64,000 bases of DNA from Osedax fenrisi (Eukaryota; Annelida; Polychaeta; Sabellida; Siboglinidae), in NCBI GenBank assembly GCA_964019155.1, contig OZ025245.1, positions 1,908,343-1,972,342 on the forward strand, written 5' to 3'. The notes below the pieces were generated by a model that did no database searches, was not told the DNA's origin, and was given only the letters and a program-made list of their open reading frames with translations. The translations under genes and the position numbers were made by a program. Below are positions 25,773 through 38,346 of this stretch, in pieces (position 1 is the first letter of the stretch; each line of letters opens with the position of its first letter).

Positions 25773-26156
25773 CCTAATTTAGCGTAGAAAACTGTTATTT
25801 ATATGTAATCAGCCTACAGGCAAGGTCATGTCCTACGTCTGTCAGTAATACGCTGACTGCTCAAGTGTGAGCGTACGATAGATAGACTGGTTTCGTGTGC
25901 GTGTGTGCGTATGCGTGTTTATATATAAACACATACACACATACTCACACACTATAACAAAGGATATAATGTCCTTGCTATAATGTTCCGAAAACGGTAT
26001 ATGACATACAGTGTATGTTGTTAATAATCATTTAACGCAAGAATGTACGTGAATTTATGATAAACTGAAATCAATTATGTAATCCTATTACAAATATAAA
26101 TACTATATTTAAAAAAAAAGTAACATTATACGAATATACCAATACATCATTAAATG

Positions 26157-26203
<47 letters not shown>

Positions 26204-26328
26204 CATATTAAATATCTAACGTATCGATAACGTATGTCCACATATTAAACACAGACGTTATACACATGTGTGTAACATTAAACATATGACATATTCACCT
26301 CTAAGTATCCTCACCACTATAGTATGCG

Positions 26329-26560
26329 TGAAGTGAGGAGATGGAGGAGGAGGAGGACATGGAGGACATGGAGTAGGAGGAGGAGGAGGATGATGGGGAG
26401 GAGATGGAGGATGAGGAGAGGAGATGGTGGAGGAAGAGGAGTATGAGGAGGATGAGATGGGGGAGAAAGATGAGGAGTAGGGGGATATGAAGGAGGAGAA
26501 TGGGGGAGTAGGACCTAGTAGGTCACTTTTCAATAGATGGTAGAGGAGGATGATGAGGAA
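26329..26560. repeat. Purine-rich GGA/GAG tract
   Basis: About 230 bases are nearly all purine on the + strand, built from imperfect GGA repeats. Such homopurine mirror-like tracts can adopt triplex structures. The minus-strand open frame here is low-complexity P/S sequence. Confidence 0.85.
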
Positions 26561-26639
26561 GATGTATATCCTTTATAAGGAAATAGGTATACAACTATCC
26601 CTTATACGGAAGGATACATCCGTTATAAGAGAGCAGGTG

Positions 26640-26903
26640 TATCATTTATAAGGAAGGATGTATAAATCACCCCCTTTCACGTTTAACCCTTATATGGAGA
26701 TGCCCGATAGACGTAACGGGGGTGCGAATAAGTATGTACTTATCATCACCGATGTAACGTTAATGCATGTTTCCGTCACCGGGTGGCGCATCGGTAGTCG
26801 CCAGTTTACCCTTAACGTGTTTACCCTACCCCTTAGTGTATGCCCTTATCTATCAATTACATCGCTCTTTTTATCACCTGAATGTTTATTTTCCCAATTA
26901 TAA
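26640..26903 (+). pseudogene. Possible Ty3/gypsy integrase-like fragment
   Basis: An open frame contains GGANKYVLIITDV, resembling the start of the integrase core of Ty3/gypsy and related LTR retrotransposons (G-N-K/R-Y-I/V-L-V-I-T-D, where D is the first catalytic aspartate). Flanking residues do not extend the match convincingly, and no second or third catalytic residue was found. It could be chance. Confidence 0.3.
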
Positions 26904-27170
26904 ATATCGAAAATAAAAATAGTAAGTACAACATGGCTCCACGAATAATTATCCCGTTAATCTTATTTCAGTGATAACATTCCTAGTCTGATTAAGTGAT
27001 ATTGCAGGTTTATTACGCGAGTAACAATGTGTGCGTATAGTAATAACTAGATTTTTGTCATTCCGTATAATTATATTAAATCTTATATAATATATGAATA
27101 TAAAATGTCCATATATATATATGTATACATATATATATGTATACATATACCATATATGGTATATATTCAC

Positions 27171-27212
<42 letters not shown>

Positions 27213-27934
27213 GGAACATATGCTTTATTAATAAGTTATATACGTTATAGATACCATACACCATCATATTATGCTAATACGTGTATTTGTATAATCACCG
27301 TGTTATTAATATATAGTATCGCCGCGTCATCACTTTCTCTCGACCTCGATATTAACATATGCCCATATTAGGGTATTTAATCTACATAGTCAACGCGACT
27401 ATTACGCGTATGTCCTCGTTGCACACGACCTTGAAGCCGTGCATCGCCACTCCAAAACAATTCTATTTTTATAAAACTTTTCTACTTTTATCGCCGTTAA
27501 ACGACCGTCAATCATTATATAATAATTATGTAATACATCTTTTTAATTTTCTATTTATCACTATAGTTATCAATATATGTAGAGTATATTCTATATTATA
27601 ATATATACACATAAACTCTTATGATATATATATACCTATATAACTATAATTAGCTCTTTCTCTCTCACATTAGATTTATCTTTTACCTAATTTATCAACC
27701 TATATATAGTTTATAATTATAACTATAATTACCTCTTTCTAATTGCGCCTACCTCTATATCTCTATCACTAATTACCCCCATCACTTTACTTAGCTTTAT
27801 CTAAATATTATTACCCCGCACCCCCTATTTATCACTAATTACACCCATCACTTCCGCCACCTCTCCATGTGTTTGTATTGTTCAACTTTTGAATTACTAT
27901 AGTATTTTATTTTTAATATTCACTGTTAAAAATT
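26904..27934. other. AT-rich gene-free block
   Basis: No gene is supported. The block has (TA)n runs (27176-27210) and CT-rich AT sequence. The open frame at 27359-27601 contains no recognisable motif. Confidence 0.4.
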
Positions 27935-28560
27935 AGGGTACAGTGAGTACCTTTTTAGGGTGTAAGTAGTGTCCCCTTAGCCGTACCCTAATTAGGGTAC
28001 AATTTTAATAAATACGATCAGTACTCTACAAATAAAATGTACCCTAAAGAATGTTAGCTGGTTGTACCCTAATTATATGATACAGTGTACACTAAGGCAA
28101 TTGTATGATATATACCATAATTGAGTTGCATGATATGTAAATATAATAATCACGTACCCTAATATTTAACATTACTGTATCCTAATATATAGAGTGTACT
28201 CTAGTGCAATTAACAGTCAGATACCATAATATGTAACATATATGTACCCTACAAATATATATATTGTACCCTAGTGAGTTTAAAATTCGTGTACCCTATT
28301 TAGGGTATACCCCCATGTATACATGGTAAATTGTTGTGATATTTTAACATTCTGTACTAGTGATGTAAATGATGCCGAGCTTTTGATGCCGAGCCGAGAC
28401 TTTTAGTTTTTAATGCCGAGCCGAGACTTTAATTTTCGGTAAAAAAAACGAGAGAGACTTTAGGTAAAATAGACTGAGATTGCATCATGCTTTAGATTTG
28501 AGCATCATTTACATCACTAATATATACCCTATAAATTGAATTCGCTGTACCCTAATGTTT
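27935..28560. repeat. Cluster of GTACCCTAA words
   Basis: GTACCCTA and its reverse complement TAGGGTAC recur about a dozen times at irregular spacing, once as the palindrome GTACCCTAATTAGGGTAC near 27983. The spacing is too variable for a simple satellite. The cluster is interrupted by a MITE at 28358-28519. Confidence 0.6.
28358..28519. mobile_element. MITE, 162 bp, perfect 18-bp TIRs
   Basis: The left end TAGTGATGTAAATGATGC and the right end GCATCATTTACATCACTA are exact inverted repeats. The interior has repeated GCCGAGCCGAGACTTT words. If the outer TA is the target duplication, the TIR is GTGATGTAAATGATGC and the element is Tc1/mariner-like; no 8-bp duplication is seen. A diverged relative with ATGCCGAGC words is near 61189-61340. 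Confidence 0.75.
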
Positions 28561-28842
28561 AACAGTGTACGACAGTATACTGTAGTATAGCGCGTAATCA
28601 GATATATCTATAGATAGGTATACCGTCTGTACTTATGACGTCATATCGAATTACATAACACTGCCGAGTGTGACGTAGCGATCTATTGCGTAACATTACT
28701 CAAGCCGTGATTCAAGTAGTGTGTTGCTAAGTGGTCGTAGCTAGAAGGTTACATCATGTGTTACGTAATCTGACTTTAGTCGAATTCCTTATTGCTGATC
28801 GGAGAAAAACTAATTAAAAATATATATTTATAAATAAATATA

Positions 28843-28888
<46 letters not shown>

Positions 28889-31231
28889 CTGACTTTTATC
28901 GAATTCCTCATTGCTGATCGGAGCTAAAAACTAATTAAAAATATATATTAATATATATATATATATAATATATACTATATAATTATAATGCTTAAGTATG
29001 ATCTATAAGTATACTGTATAGTTAATAATGCATTACATGTGATACTTGTATTACATAGTGCACATGTGTGGTTTTATAACTTTTAATGTTTGCGATATTA
29101 TCATACAATTTAATAATTTATAATAGACCCTTAATAATAAATAATAAATAAACATATATACATTAATTGCGCAAATTGTTTATATTTAAATTACAAAATA
29201 TGTCAATCTTTACAAATAACAATCATCATACGTATTCAAATGTCGTTAGTTTGAAAGTTAAAATGTGCATTCCTTTTCGATATTAATTATAAAAATCAAT
29301 CACTATGGAACCTACGTACATAAACAAACAAAAATATACGTATGAGTATATATTCTAGACGTGGTTATACCCGGGCTATGAATAACAAACCCACACATAC
29401 ACTTACACCAACAGTTATATCGTATTACTGGGGGGAACATAGTTAAGATGAAAAAGAGGCTGACAACATCTCACGGGGGTGTGCGGTGTGGGTGCGGTGC
29501 GGGTGCGATAACCCAAGTACCGCACCACATATCACTTGATTGATTAGTCGTACGTATACACGTATGTGTGTGCTTATGTGTGTACGTATGTGTGTGCGCA
29601 CTTGTTACTGGTGGCTACAGCTTATGCAGTGAACTAAAACCGCATCGTGTGTGTTCTATAGAACAGTATGCTATACAGTGTACAATGTACAATGTGTATA
29701 GGTTATATAGTGTATAATCTAGATATATATATATATATAATATATACTATATACTATAATCTGTACGTTGTGTATATATGCTATATGTTATAATGTGTAC
29801 AGTATGCACTGTACAATGTACACTGTATATATGACAGTATACGTTTAACTTTCTACCCCATGGTGTAGAAAGATAGAGATATCTGCAGATAGATATCTGC
29901 AGATAGAAAGAGAGATAGCGTAAATAGTGGAGACTTCTCACTTATCCTTATAAGGTATGCGATATTGTTATCAGTGCCACAACTGATTCAGTGCCACCCA
30001 TAGAACTAGAGAGAGGTGTCTACATAGCTCTATGCTGCACCATGTTCCCGAGTCATTAATCGAACTATTACATAACGTAACTATTATATAAGGTAATTAT
30101 TATATAAGGTAACTATTACACATGTAATCTCGCAGAATTCTTATATCGATAAATAATTGTAATATTAATAAACGTTAACATTATAGTATACATTGTATAC
30201 TATATTTATAGTATAAATTGTATAGTATAAATGGTTTATGTATATGTTATATATTGCACCTAGAATATAAATAACTTACTATCTTAGATAACTAAATAAT
30301 TAAATCCTTACATAAATATATATGTAATTACATAGTCCTATATTCTTAATATAGGAATCTATAGAGTTCGCTGTAGAGAATATCGGAATATTGTGTAATT
30401 CGTAGAAGTAGGGTATTTATCAAGAAAGAAAGAAAGAGTGGGCGAGAGAAGGAGAGAGTGGGCGAGAGAGGGAACAGATATTATACGACCTCTGGACCTG
30501 TGTAATGCACTTTTTAAATGATAAATGATGTAACACACAGTGTACATTACACACACACATACACTCACACACACACCACAAACACACATACAACTTCGCG
30601 TGGAATATGTAGTGGTGGAGATTACCTATAGTGTTTCGAATCACTGTAAGGGGGCGTAACTTATCGAATTAGGGGGCGTGTTCATCGCGACGTACACGCC
30701 CACTCGCAGGCTCAAAGGACGCCGCTCTGTAATTAGTGTCGATACTAATTAACGATTACGCCGTGAGGGGGCGCTCGCTAGATAATCGATACACCCGCGC
30801 GCATGCGTGTAACCACGTCTGCATCGTTAACCCTGCCTCGTTAACCCCATCGCAGGGGGGTAGTACTCTATTACCGTTACCACTATGTTATAGAGCGGTA
30901 AGGGGATATCCTTATATGGTAGTGCGCCTATAATAGAGAGGTTTCGTTAGTTATAGCTCACCTACCTACAGGTATACATGCTGGTATGTTACATTGTATA
31001 CAGTATAGGGATATATAGTATACTATATAGTATAGGTATACGAGGCATATAGGTATGTGTAAATTAAACAGTGTACATACTGTACTAATGTACATTATCC
31101 ATTGTGCACACTCTACTAATGTATACATTACTAAGGTAAAGCGGAAGGTATTTCCGTTAGTGAACTAACTACAAGTATACTTTTATTTACATGTGTATTA
31201 TTGATATGTTGATTTTTATTATTATCATGAT

Positions 31232-31292
<61 letters not shown>

Positions 31293-31803
31293 CAATATCT
31301 TTATGTATTATTATCTTATCTGTTTATTATCTTTATATATATATAATAGTATTTTCTTAAATCTAAAGTTTTAGTTGTTATAGCACATTTTAATATTCAA
31401 CAAATGCACGTAAAAGAATGTCTTTATATAAAATGCATATATATATACACACGAACACACGCGCGCACACTCATGCATATGCCCACACACACGTATGTGC
31501 ATATGTTGTCACATCCGTATAGAGTTACCACGTATGATTGATCACCTCATCCCCTCCTCTCATCACCCCCCTCCTCCTCCTTCTCTTCAGCCTATTCCTC
31601 CTCCTCCCCATCATCCATAGGTAAACTTAGACTCCCGGATGTGCTTGTATATACATTATAGGCACGGTTTAGATGGTATCTGAAAGTGTGTCATTGTCAA
31701 CATATGTATGCTCATTATTTAACTTATCGTTGGCATTATCAACATATATTATGTATAGTACTATACATATATATATACTAGTATATATATATATATATAT
31801 ATA
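28561..31803. other. Gene-free block
   Basis: No gene is supported. Contents: (TA)n at 28850-28885 and 31245-31288; a duplicated short segment (GAATTCCTNATTGCTGATCGGAG near 28785 and 28899, about 114 bp apart); GTACA-rich words near 29680 and 29800-29830; a GA-rich tract at 30422-30470; and CpG-rich words with GGGGGCGT repeats at 30650-30780. Confidence 0.4.
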
Positions 31804-32078
31804 GTCTGGGGTCGATGGCTCAGTGGGACAACCAAATGCTAGTAAGCCAGAGGTCCCGGGTTCGACTCCAGATAGTTCTTGTTTTTCTCTTGTGTTTATC
31901 AAGAATTTAATAAATGATAAATCAAAACACAAGAAAAAAAATGTTACTATTTGTTTTGTATTGTCCGGGGCTCCTCGCAGTTATTTATATCATGTATAAG
32001 TCTATGAATTCTTGAGGGGTCCATTTATATCCGATATTATTATATGTGCGATTCAATAAATAAATATTATTATTATAT
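31804..32078 (+). mobile_element. SINE-A, full copy (tRNA-derived)
   Basis: The tRNA-like head has an A box TGGCTCAGTGG at 31816-31826 and a B box GGTTCGACTCC at 31859-31869. The body and 3' tail are collinear with the minus-strand copy at 23443-23721. Both copies begin directly against a (TA)n run, suggesting either insertion preference or that the run belongs to the element. Confidence 0.85.
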
Positions 32079-32226
32079 ATATTAATATATATATTTACTC
32101 TATATTACTATATTAAATAAAATGATACAAGGTGTATTGCAGCTACTAGTAGTACTATAGTAGGCCGACAACATGTTAAGACGGACCTATAAGATACCAC
32201 ACGACACAGCTCTCGCGAGTTGTGAT

Positions 32227-32259
32227 CATCGATATAAAGAAACTTTCTTTATATCGATG
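32227..32259. repeat. Perfect 16-bp-arm hairpin, copy 1
   Basis: CATCGATATAAAGAAA, one C, then TTTCTTTATATCGATG forms a perfect 16-bp stem with a one-base centre. A nearly identical hairpin lies at 63383-63417. Flanking sequences differ between the copies. Confidence 0.8.
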
Positions 32260-32617
32260 GTTGTGATACGATTACAACAATAGATATGTAGCTGAGAGGC
32301 CATTGTCTCTTAACCATTGTCTCGTAACCATTGCCTCGTAACAATACGAACTAAAAGATGTTACGTAAACAACAATAAACACCGAGTGGCGCCACTGATC
32401 CTACCGGAATGTGTGATTACATAACAACGGCGCTGACGTAATCGCACTAGCTGTTGTGACGTAACGAGAGCGTTACGCAATACGCCCGGCTAGTGCATTC
32501 TGGGAACGCGCTATAGTTAACTTATAAGTTTAAGTAAACAAATTAAAAACTAATTCATCAAGTGTGAGCGACCCCTTCTAGAATGTTCCAGCGTCCGCTT
32601 GTATCGGTTACCGTATC

Positions 32618-32620
<3 letters not shown>

Positions 32621-32673
<53 letters not shown>

Positions 32674-32722
32674 ATGTGTGTTTATGTGTGTGTGTATGTG
32701 TGTGTATATGTGTGTGTTTGTG
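32621..32722. repeat. (TG)n microsatellite
   Basis: About 100 bases of TG repeat with a few A/C/T interruptions in the second half. Confidence 0.95.
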
Positions 32723-32826
32723 TTGTATAATTGCAGAATTCGCAATTTTAATTTTAGTAATACGATTACTACATGGAAGATTGATAAAAACGTCAATAAA
32801 GTTAAATTTCTCATATTATATATAAA

Positions 32827-32857
<31 letters not shown>

Positions 32858-33085
32858 TTATATTTATATTTATATATCATCGATACACTACGAATTAGCC
32901 AATTATAGATAACAAAATGAACGGGGTTAGCCCATTGGTTGGAGGGTGGAGGAGGGTTAATATACCCGTGGGTTATTATCTAAAACCTTACTTTGCCCGA
33001 TAGAACTATATCAAAGATATGTGGTTGTTTTAAGTGCATGGCTAATAGGAGATTTTAATTACGTATTATATAAATACTATTTAGA

Positions 33086-33134
<49 letters not shown>

Positions 33135-33842
33135 CAATAATAGAGTTCATTATATAAATATATATAAATAGAAAAATATATCATATTACATTTATAATGT
33201 ATGATGTAAACATTATTTTTTGATATATATTGTTATATATTTTTGTTATATATGTTACCACTATCATTAGAACATTTATTTAGTATTCATTATGAATAAT
33301 ATAAATTAAAATGACATATAATACTTTATGTATTTAATATAAAAGTTAATAATATGTTTATAAATATATAATTGTAGTCGTTATTTTATTTGTAACATCA
33401 TGTATATATTAATTATAAAATGTATTTATAATTCACCCATTATCGTGTACTAATATATTAAAAACGATATATCAATTCATAAACGTGGTTCTCGTCTGCT
33501 CTGAATTCTCGAAATGTTTATTTTTATTATCGGTGGTAATCGTCTCGATTTTAGCGATATAGAGGGAGCCACTAGTCATCGAGTGAGTATATAGTTGACG
33601 ATATTCTTTGATACATTCGAACACATGCCGTCACACGTGCCCTCAATGCTCGTCACATACACGACATCACTACTATATACTGTATACGTGTACTATATAT
33701 AGACAAGCGTATCGCCATATAAGTTATCAGGTTTAATGACCTTGATAAATATCCGAACGGTGTATTCTCCAAACGCTCGCTCAAACTCTATATTAGTTTT
33801 GTTTATAATATATTGTATTACTATATACGTCTTATAAGATCG

Positions 33843-33881
<39 letters not shown>

Positions 33882-34369
33882 GCGTTTCTAGCGTTGAAAG
33901 AGACGTAAAACATATGTGTTTGAATTAAAACACGCGATTCCATGATCATAACAAATATGTCAATATAATATCCAGTATAGTATATTCTATTTATATATAT
34001 ATTATTATATATAAAGTATATATTATACACAATACGTATAGTGTTTAATATATATATTGTTAATAATATTATAATATCTCGTGTTTCAAAGGATGTACCA
34101 AGGATACAAGGTACAGGGCACTTTTTTATTTATAAATACATACATATATATATAATTTAATTGTTCTTATGAAATCATTTTCTGAAATATTCTCTGATAT
34201 TCTCTATATATCAATATAATAATATCAGTTAATATATGTGTGAACTAATATATTAGAATACTATACCATGCATGGTATATTAATAATAATAGTAAATTAT
34301 AACAAAATTATGTGATTTAAATATTTAAAAAATGTATATATATATATATATAATATATATAACATAGTA

Positions 34370-34539
34370 CAGTTAATTCTCGAGATCTCATAATTCAATG
34401 GATCAAAGAAATTAGTCTTATATATCGAAATATTATATAATACACATGATTGAATACAACAACATACTTACAAATTTAACATGACTGAACAATGGGCCTT
34501 TCTGAGATAACGAGATTCTGAGATATAGATATTTCACTG
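34370..34539. mobile_element. pogo-like MITE, 170 bp, TA target duplication
   Basis: The left end CAGTTAATTCTCGAGATCTC and the reverse complement of the right end CAGTGAAATATCTATATCTC align at most positions, continue into ATAATTC/AGAATCTC, and are flanked on both sides by TA (34368-34369 and 34540-34541). Nested GAGATAACGAGATTCTGAG near the right end matches the pogo/Tigger style of subterminal repeats. The interior is non-coding. Confidence 0.6.
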
Positions 34540-34916
34540 TAATATACTATAATAGTATTATACGTAATACTATCAGGGATGTCATTCCCCGATACTATCG
34601 AAGATGTTGCTAAGAAAATATTGTACTTAGCAAAAATATGTTATACTACTCTATAGAGTAGTGTATATACATAGAACTTTATACATTGACTTCGTGGATA
34701 TGTCCTCGGTGACTTATTCCACTCGTATTGCGTATAATATAAGTCAATGCTATTCTATGGTGTAATAATAATAATAATATTTATTAGAAGAATGTTGTTT
34801 GCATTCTCTTTCGTGTTCTAGTGTCATTAATACGCTGTTGTCTCCTAAAGGGCTTCGATATAGCCTATAGGCTCACGGCTGTACTGCTGTTTGACAGTGT
34901 TACACGTCATATCGTA

Positions 34917-35082
34917 TCACACACACACACCCACACCCACACACATACACACATACTCTCACACACACACACACTCACACACACACACACATACTCTCAC
35001 ACACACACACTTACACACACACACACACACACACCCACACACACACACCCACACACACACACACACCCACACACCCACACCC
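34917..35082. repeat. (CA)n microsatellite with CCCACA and CTCACA variants
   Basis: About 165 bases of CA repeat with interspersed CCCACA and CTCACA units, giving small higher-order periodicity. Confidence 0.9.
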
Positions 35083-36445
35083 ACCGGCAACAATAGACCC
35101 ACACCACCGCATACACCGGCTTAGTTATTGTTGTAAAGATATATAACTTAATCAACACTTAGCTGTGTGTATGTGTGTATACTGTATATAGTATTAGCAA
35201 AGCCCGGGCTTTGGTATTAGTATATAGTATATATATATATATATATAATAATATAGTTATATATATGTGTGTCCACTGTTTTTTTGTTTACTTATGTAGT
35301 GGTAGTAGTTGTAGTGGTAGTGGTAGTAGTAGTGATGGTAGTAGTGGTAGTGATGGTAGAAGTAAGCGGTCATAAAGTAACAACCGGATACGCGCGTGAC
35401 TCATCACTGCTAATATATATATATACCAGTCAGTCCACACCACGTGATCATCTCGTGAGAGAGAGCCACGTGACCAACACAGCAAACACAATCACACGTG
35501 ACATCATGGTTCTGTGTGTGTGTGTACATAAGCAGCGACAGACGTTGTCACAACGTTGAGACGATTTCTTTAGGTTCACGACAATATTACTACATCTTTA
35601 TTTGAAGTGTGTATCACATATATATATATACCTGTATACCTGTATTAATAATATATGATATTTAAATAATATTAATAAATATCAGTTGAAAGATATATTT
35701 GAATGTAATATATGCACTCGAATATAGATATAGTATTATGAAGTAATTGGTATTATATATATATATATTTGGTATATACAGAGTTGGCGTATACAGCAAA
35801 TCTGCTACACTGTGGTATGTGTGGCTTAGCTGTATTAGAATCACTACTACATTAGTGGAGGTATTTGTTACTATGTCATAACAATAATAACACGAGGATG
35901 TTATTGTTTATCACCGTCTATCATGATGATTCGTTGTTGTCTTATTATTATTTTATTGCGTAACTTTAGAGGTCATAAATAAGAATTCTTATACAGAGAG
36001 CTCTAGCGTCTAGTACACTGTTCTAAATATAGCACATTGTCAATGTATCTTATACATCACATTCTTCATCGACATACAATTTAAAATATTCGTAAAGTAA
36101 CATCACTCAGTGGGTATACAACATATACCCCTATACCAATATACCCCTATAGGGGTATATATACCAACATACCCATATACCCATGTACCCCTATAACCCT
36201 ATACTATAGTAAATCAAAATCGCTAATTATGCAATACTGCTATGTATACTGCTGATTGTAATATTCTGTTACAGGTGTAGGGTTATGATAATAATGGGAG
36301 TAATACGCTAAAGTACTACTATAGTATACATTTACTTTTTACATTTTTCGGTTTTCGAATTGTGCTTATAAGCACTCGGCCGTCTATTGGACAGCGTCCA
36401 ATTACTATATAGTGTATAGTATACACTGTACTATATTATAGTATA

Positions 36446-36988
36446 CTGATAAAGACAGATAAAGAAATAAAAATAAGAATAGCTAAATCCTGGGCAGCTC
36501 TAGACAAGTTAAGTTCCATATGGAAATCACCACTCTGCACAACTTTAAAGGGGAACTTCTTTAGAGCCGTGGTAGAATCTGTTCTATTATACGGCTCTGA
36601 AGCTTGGACCCTAACTAAAAAACATGAGAAAAAACTCGATGGAACTTACACAAGAATATTGAGAGCCATATTAAATATATCATGGAAAGAGCATCCAACA
36701 AAGATTCGCCTTTACGGAAATATTCCACCACTAACAAGTATAATACGTATACGAAGAACACGTTTCGCAGGCCACTGTTATCGAAGTGAGGAAGAAATCG
36801 TAAAAGATGTTTTGTTGTGGACACCGAACCATGGTACAACAAAGATTGGACGACCCAGAAAAACCTATGTAAAACAGCTATGTGATGATACGGGACTGAC
36901 GACTGAAGAACTGAAGACAGCTATGAAAGACAGGATGACGTGGAAGAAAATTGTTGAAAGTGCTCGGGAAACTATCCCGATCCGGTAA
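36446..36988 (+). pseudogene. Non-LTR retrotransposon (LINE) ORF2 C-terminal fragment
   Basis: A frame open from about 36446 to the stop at 36986-36988 reads IRIAKSWAALDKLSSIWKS, then VVESVLLYGSEAWTLTKK, RILRAILNISWKEHPTK, RTRFAGHCYRSEEE, IGRPRKTYVKQLCDDTGL and ELKTAMKDRMTWKKIV. This order (R-I-A-x-A-W, LYGSE-x-WTLT, R-F-x-GHC-x-R, GRPR, M-x-DR-x-x-W) is the post-reverse-transcriptase region of a widespread family of animal endonuclease/reverse-transcriptase elements. The RT palm and the N-terminal endonuclease are missing, so it is a 5'-truncated insertion. The stop is followed at once by GGTAAGGTAACGGTAAGG, a short-repeat tail. This frame has no internal stop, implying a fairly recent insertion. 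It is not a host gene. Confidence 0.85.
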
Positions 36989-37387
36989 GGTAACGGTAAG
37001 GTATAGTATACTATACTATACTATATAGTATAGTCTATACTATAGTGGTGATCTTGTAGTGGGGTGTAGTGCGAGTATAGACATATAGCGTGTATGTAAG
37101 CAGTAGTATGCAGTGTATTCTTATAGGCTGATCTCATGGTATAAGTAGTGCAGGTCTAACTGGTATTAGAGAGAAGATAGACGCAGTGGTGGTAGCAACA
37201 GGTAGCTGATACGACTTCGTTGTCAGCTATAGTAATGCTACGAATAACACGTTACTACTATTACTACTAAAGTGATGGCAAGTGTAGTAATGGTATTATA
37301 TTTCACACGTACAACAGTAACATTAATGGTGTTTACGATGAATAGTAAAAACTACATTCTATTTTTAATGGATATATACATACACTC

Positions 37388-37419
<32 letters not shown>

Positions 37420-37701
37420 TTATATATATATATATACACTCATATATATCTGAAACCTAGGTGACCTTATTACAGTAGTAACAGCGACAGTGTTACCGGC
37501 GAGATATAGGATACAATAGCAACTGTAATGTATTCTTATCAAACGATGTTTCATAACTATTGCATTATATAACTTGTATATGATGTTTCAAATTTAAACA
37601 TTATGTGTAATGTTCGCACGTATAGGATTACCTATGTATTCCTACTTTTCAGATGAATTTCAGTTTTTTCAAAGTAATACATATATTGTTATTGTTATTT
37701 A

Positions 37702-37761
<60 letters not shown>

Positions 37762-37843
37762 CATAGTGATATCGATGAGCATGCATAACATAACATAAGT
37801 GGTCATGCGCATTGATACGGAATGACGTACACACATCGCATAA
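36989..37843. other. Gene-free block
   Basis: Nothing coding is supported. The block holds palindromic TATAGTATACTATA-type sequence at 37000-37045 and long (TA)n runs at 37385-37434 and 37704-37757. Confidence 0.4.
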
Positions 37844-38064
37844 AGGGGGAATCCCACTACCAGTATTTCCGGAAATAATGTCCGGAAATGTTTGCTAGAA
37901 AGTGATTTTCTAGCAAGTTAACTACAAATGTAGTGGGATACCCCCTTACTTTCCCCGGCAACTTTCTGGAAATATAGTAACTTTTAACGGCGTATCCCAC
38001 TACAACTTTCTAGCAAGCATTTCAGGATATTATTTCCTGAAATACCGGTAGTTAGATACCCCCT
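37844..38064. mobile_element. Foldback MITE family 3, copy A (221 bp)
   Basis: The left arm begins AGGGGGAATCCCACTACCAG and continues TATTTCCGGAAATAATGTCC. The right arm is its approximate mirror over about 75 bp (reverse complement begins AGGGGGTATCTAACTACCGG). The interior repeats GTAGTGGGATACCCCC and TTTCTAGCAAG blocks in both orientations. It shares its ends and architecture with 48643-48857 in intron 9 of the receptor gene. Confidence 0.75.
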
Positions 38065-38261
38065 ACATGTACAGTGTATACAGTGTACACTACACACACA
38101 CATGTACACTCACTCACACACAGCCATACATGGGTGACCCATGTCCAACAATAGGCGTAGGCCGTGTTATGAGTTAGCTGTATATGTGGGTGGTTGTATG
38201 TATGCGTGTATGTGTGTGTAGCCTAATGTATTTGTAACGACACCCCTATATAACCAATACC

Positions 38262-38346
38262 TCCTATAACCTCCTATAACCTCCTAAAACCTCCTATAAC
38301 ATCCTATAACCTCATATAACCTGCTATAACCTCCTATAACCTATAC
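38262..38346. repeat. 10-bp tandem repeat (CCTCCTATAA)
   Basis: Roughly eight imperfect copies of CCTCCTATAA, with ATCCTATAA, CTCATATAA and CTGCTATAA variants. Confidence 0.9.

Larger units (their letters stand above)
24862..26328. other. Intergenic block
   Basis: No gene is supported. Present are an everted AGGTCA pair at 24939-24956, CACGTG words near 25016 and 25064, a (CA)n tract at 25358-25452 and (TA)n runs at 25731-25759 and 26166-26201. Confidence 0.4.
32079..36445. other. Gene-free block with microsatellites
   Basis: No gene is supported. Contents: hairpin at 32227, (TG)n at 32621-32722, a period-6 TTTATA run at about 32840-32876, (TA)n at 33089-33131, a pogo-like MITE at 34370, (CA)n at 34917-35082, GTA/GTG-rich low complexity at 35297-35365, and CACGTG words at 35442-35500. 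Confidence 0.4.

Noticed and set aside
26258..26533. Proline/serine-rich minus-strand open frame
   Set aside because: It is the complement of a homopurine GGA tract, with no unique flanking coding signal.
31804..31875. Functional tRNA gene
   Set aside because: A and B boxes are present, but the sequence is the head of a repeated SINE with a matching copy at 23.6 kb and a non-tRNA body. The same applies to 43215 and 48199-48283.
35269..35559. 96-codon + strand open frame with a valine run
   Set aside because: It is read-through of a GTA/GTG low-complexity tract followed by chance sequence.
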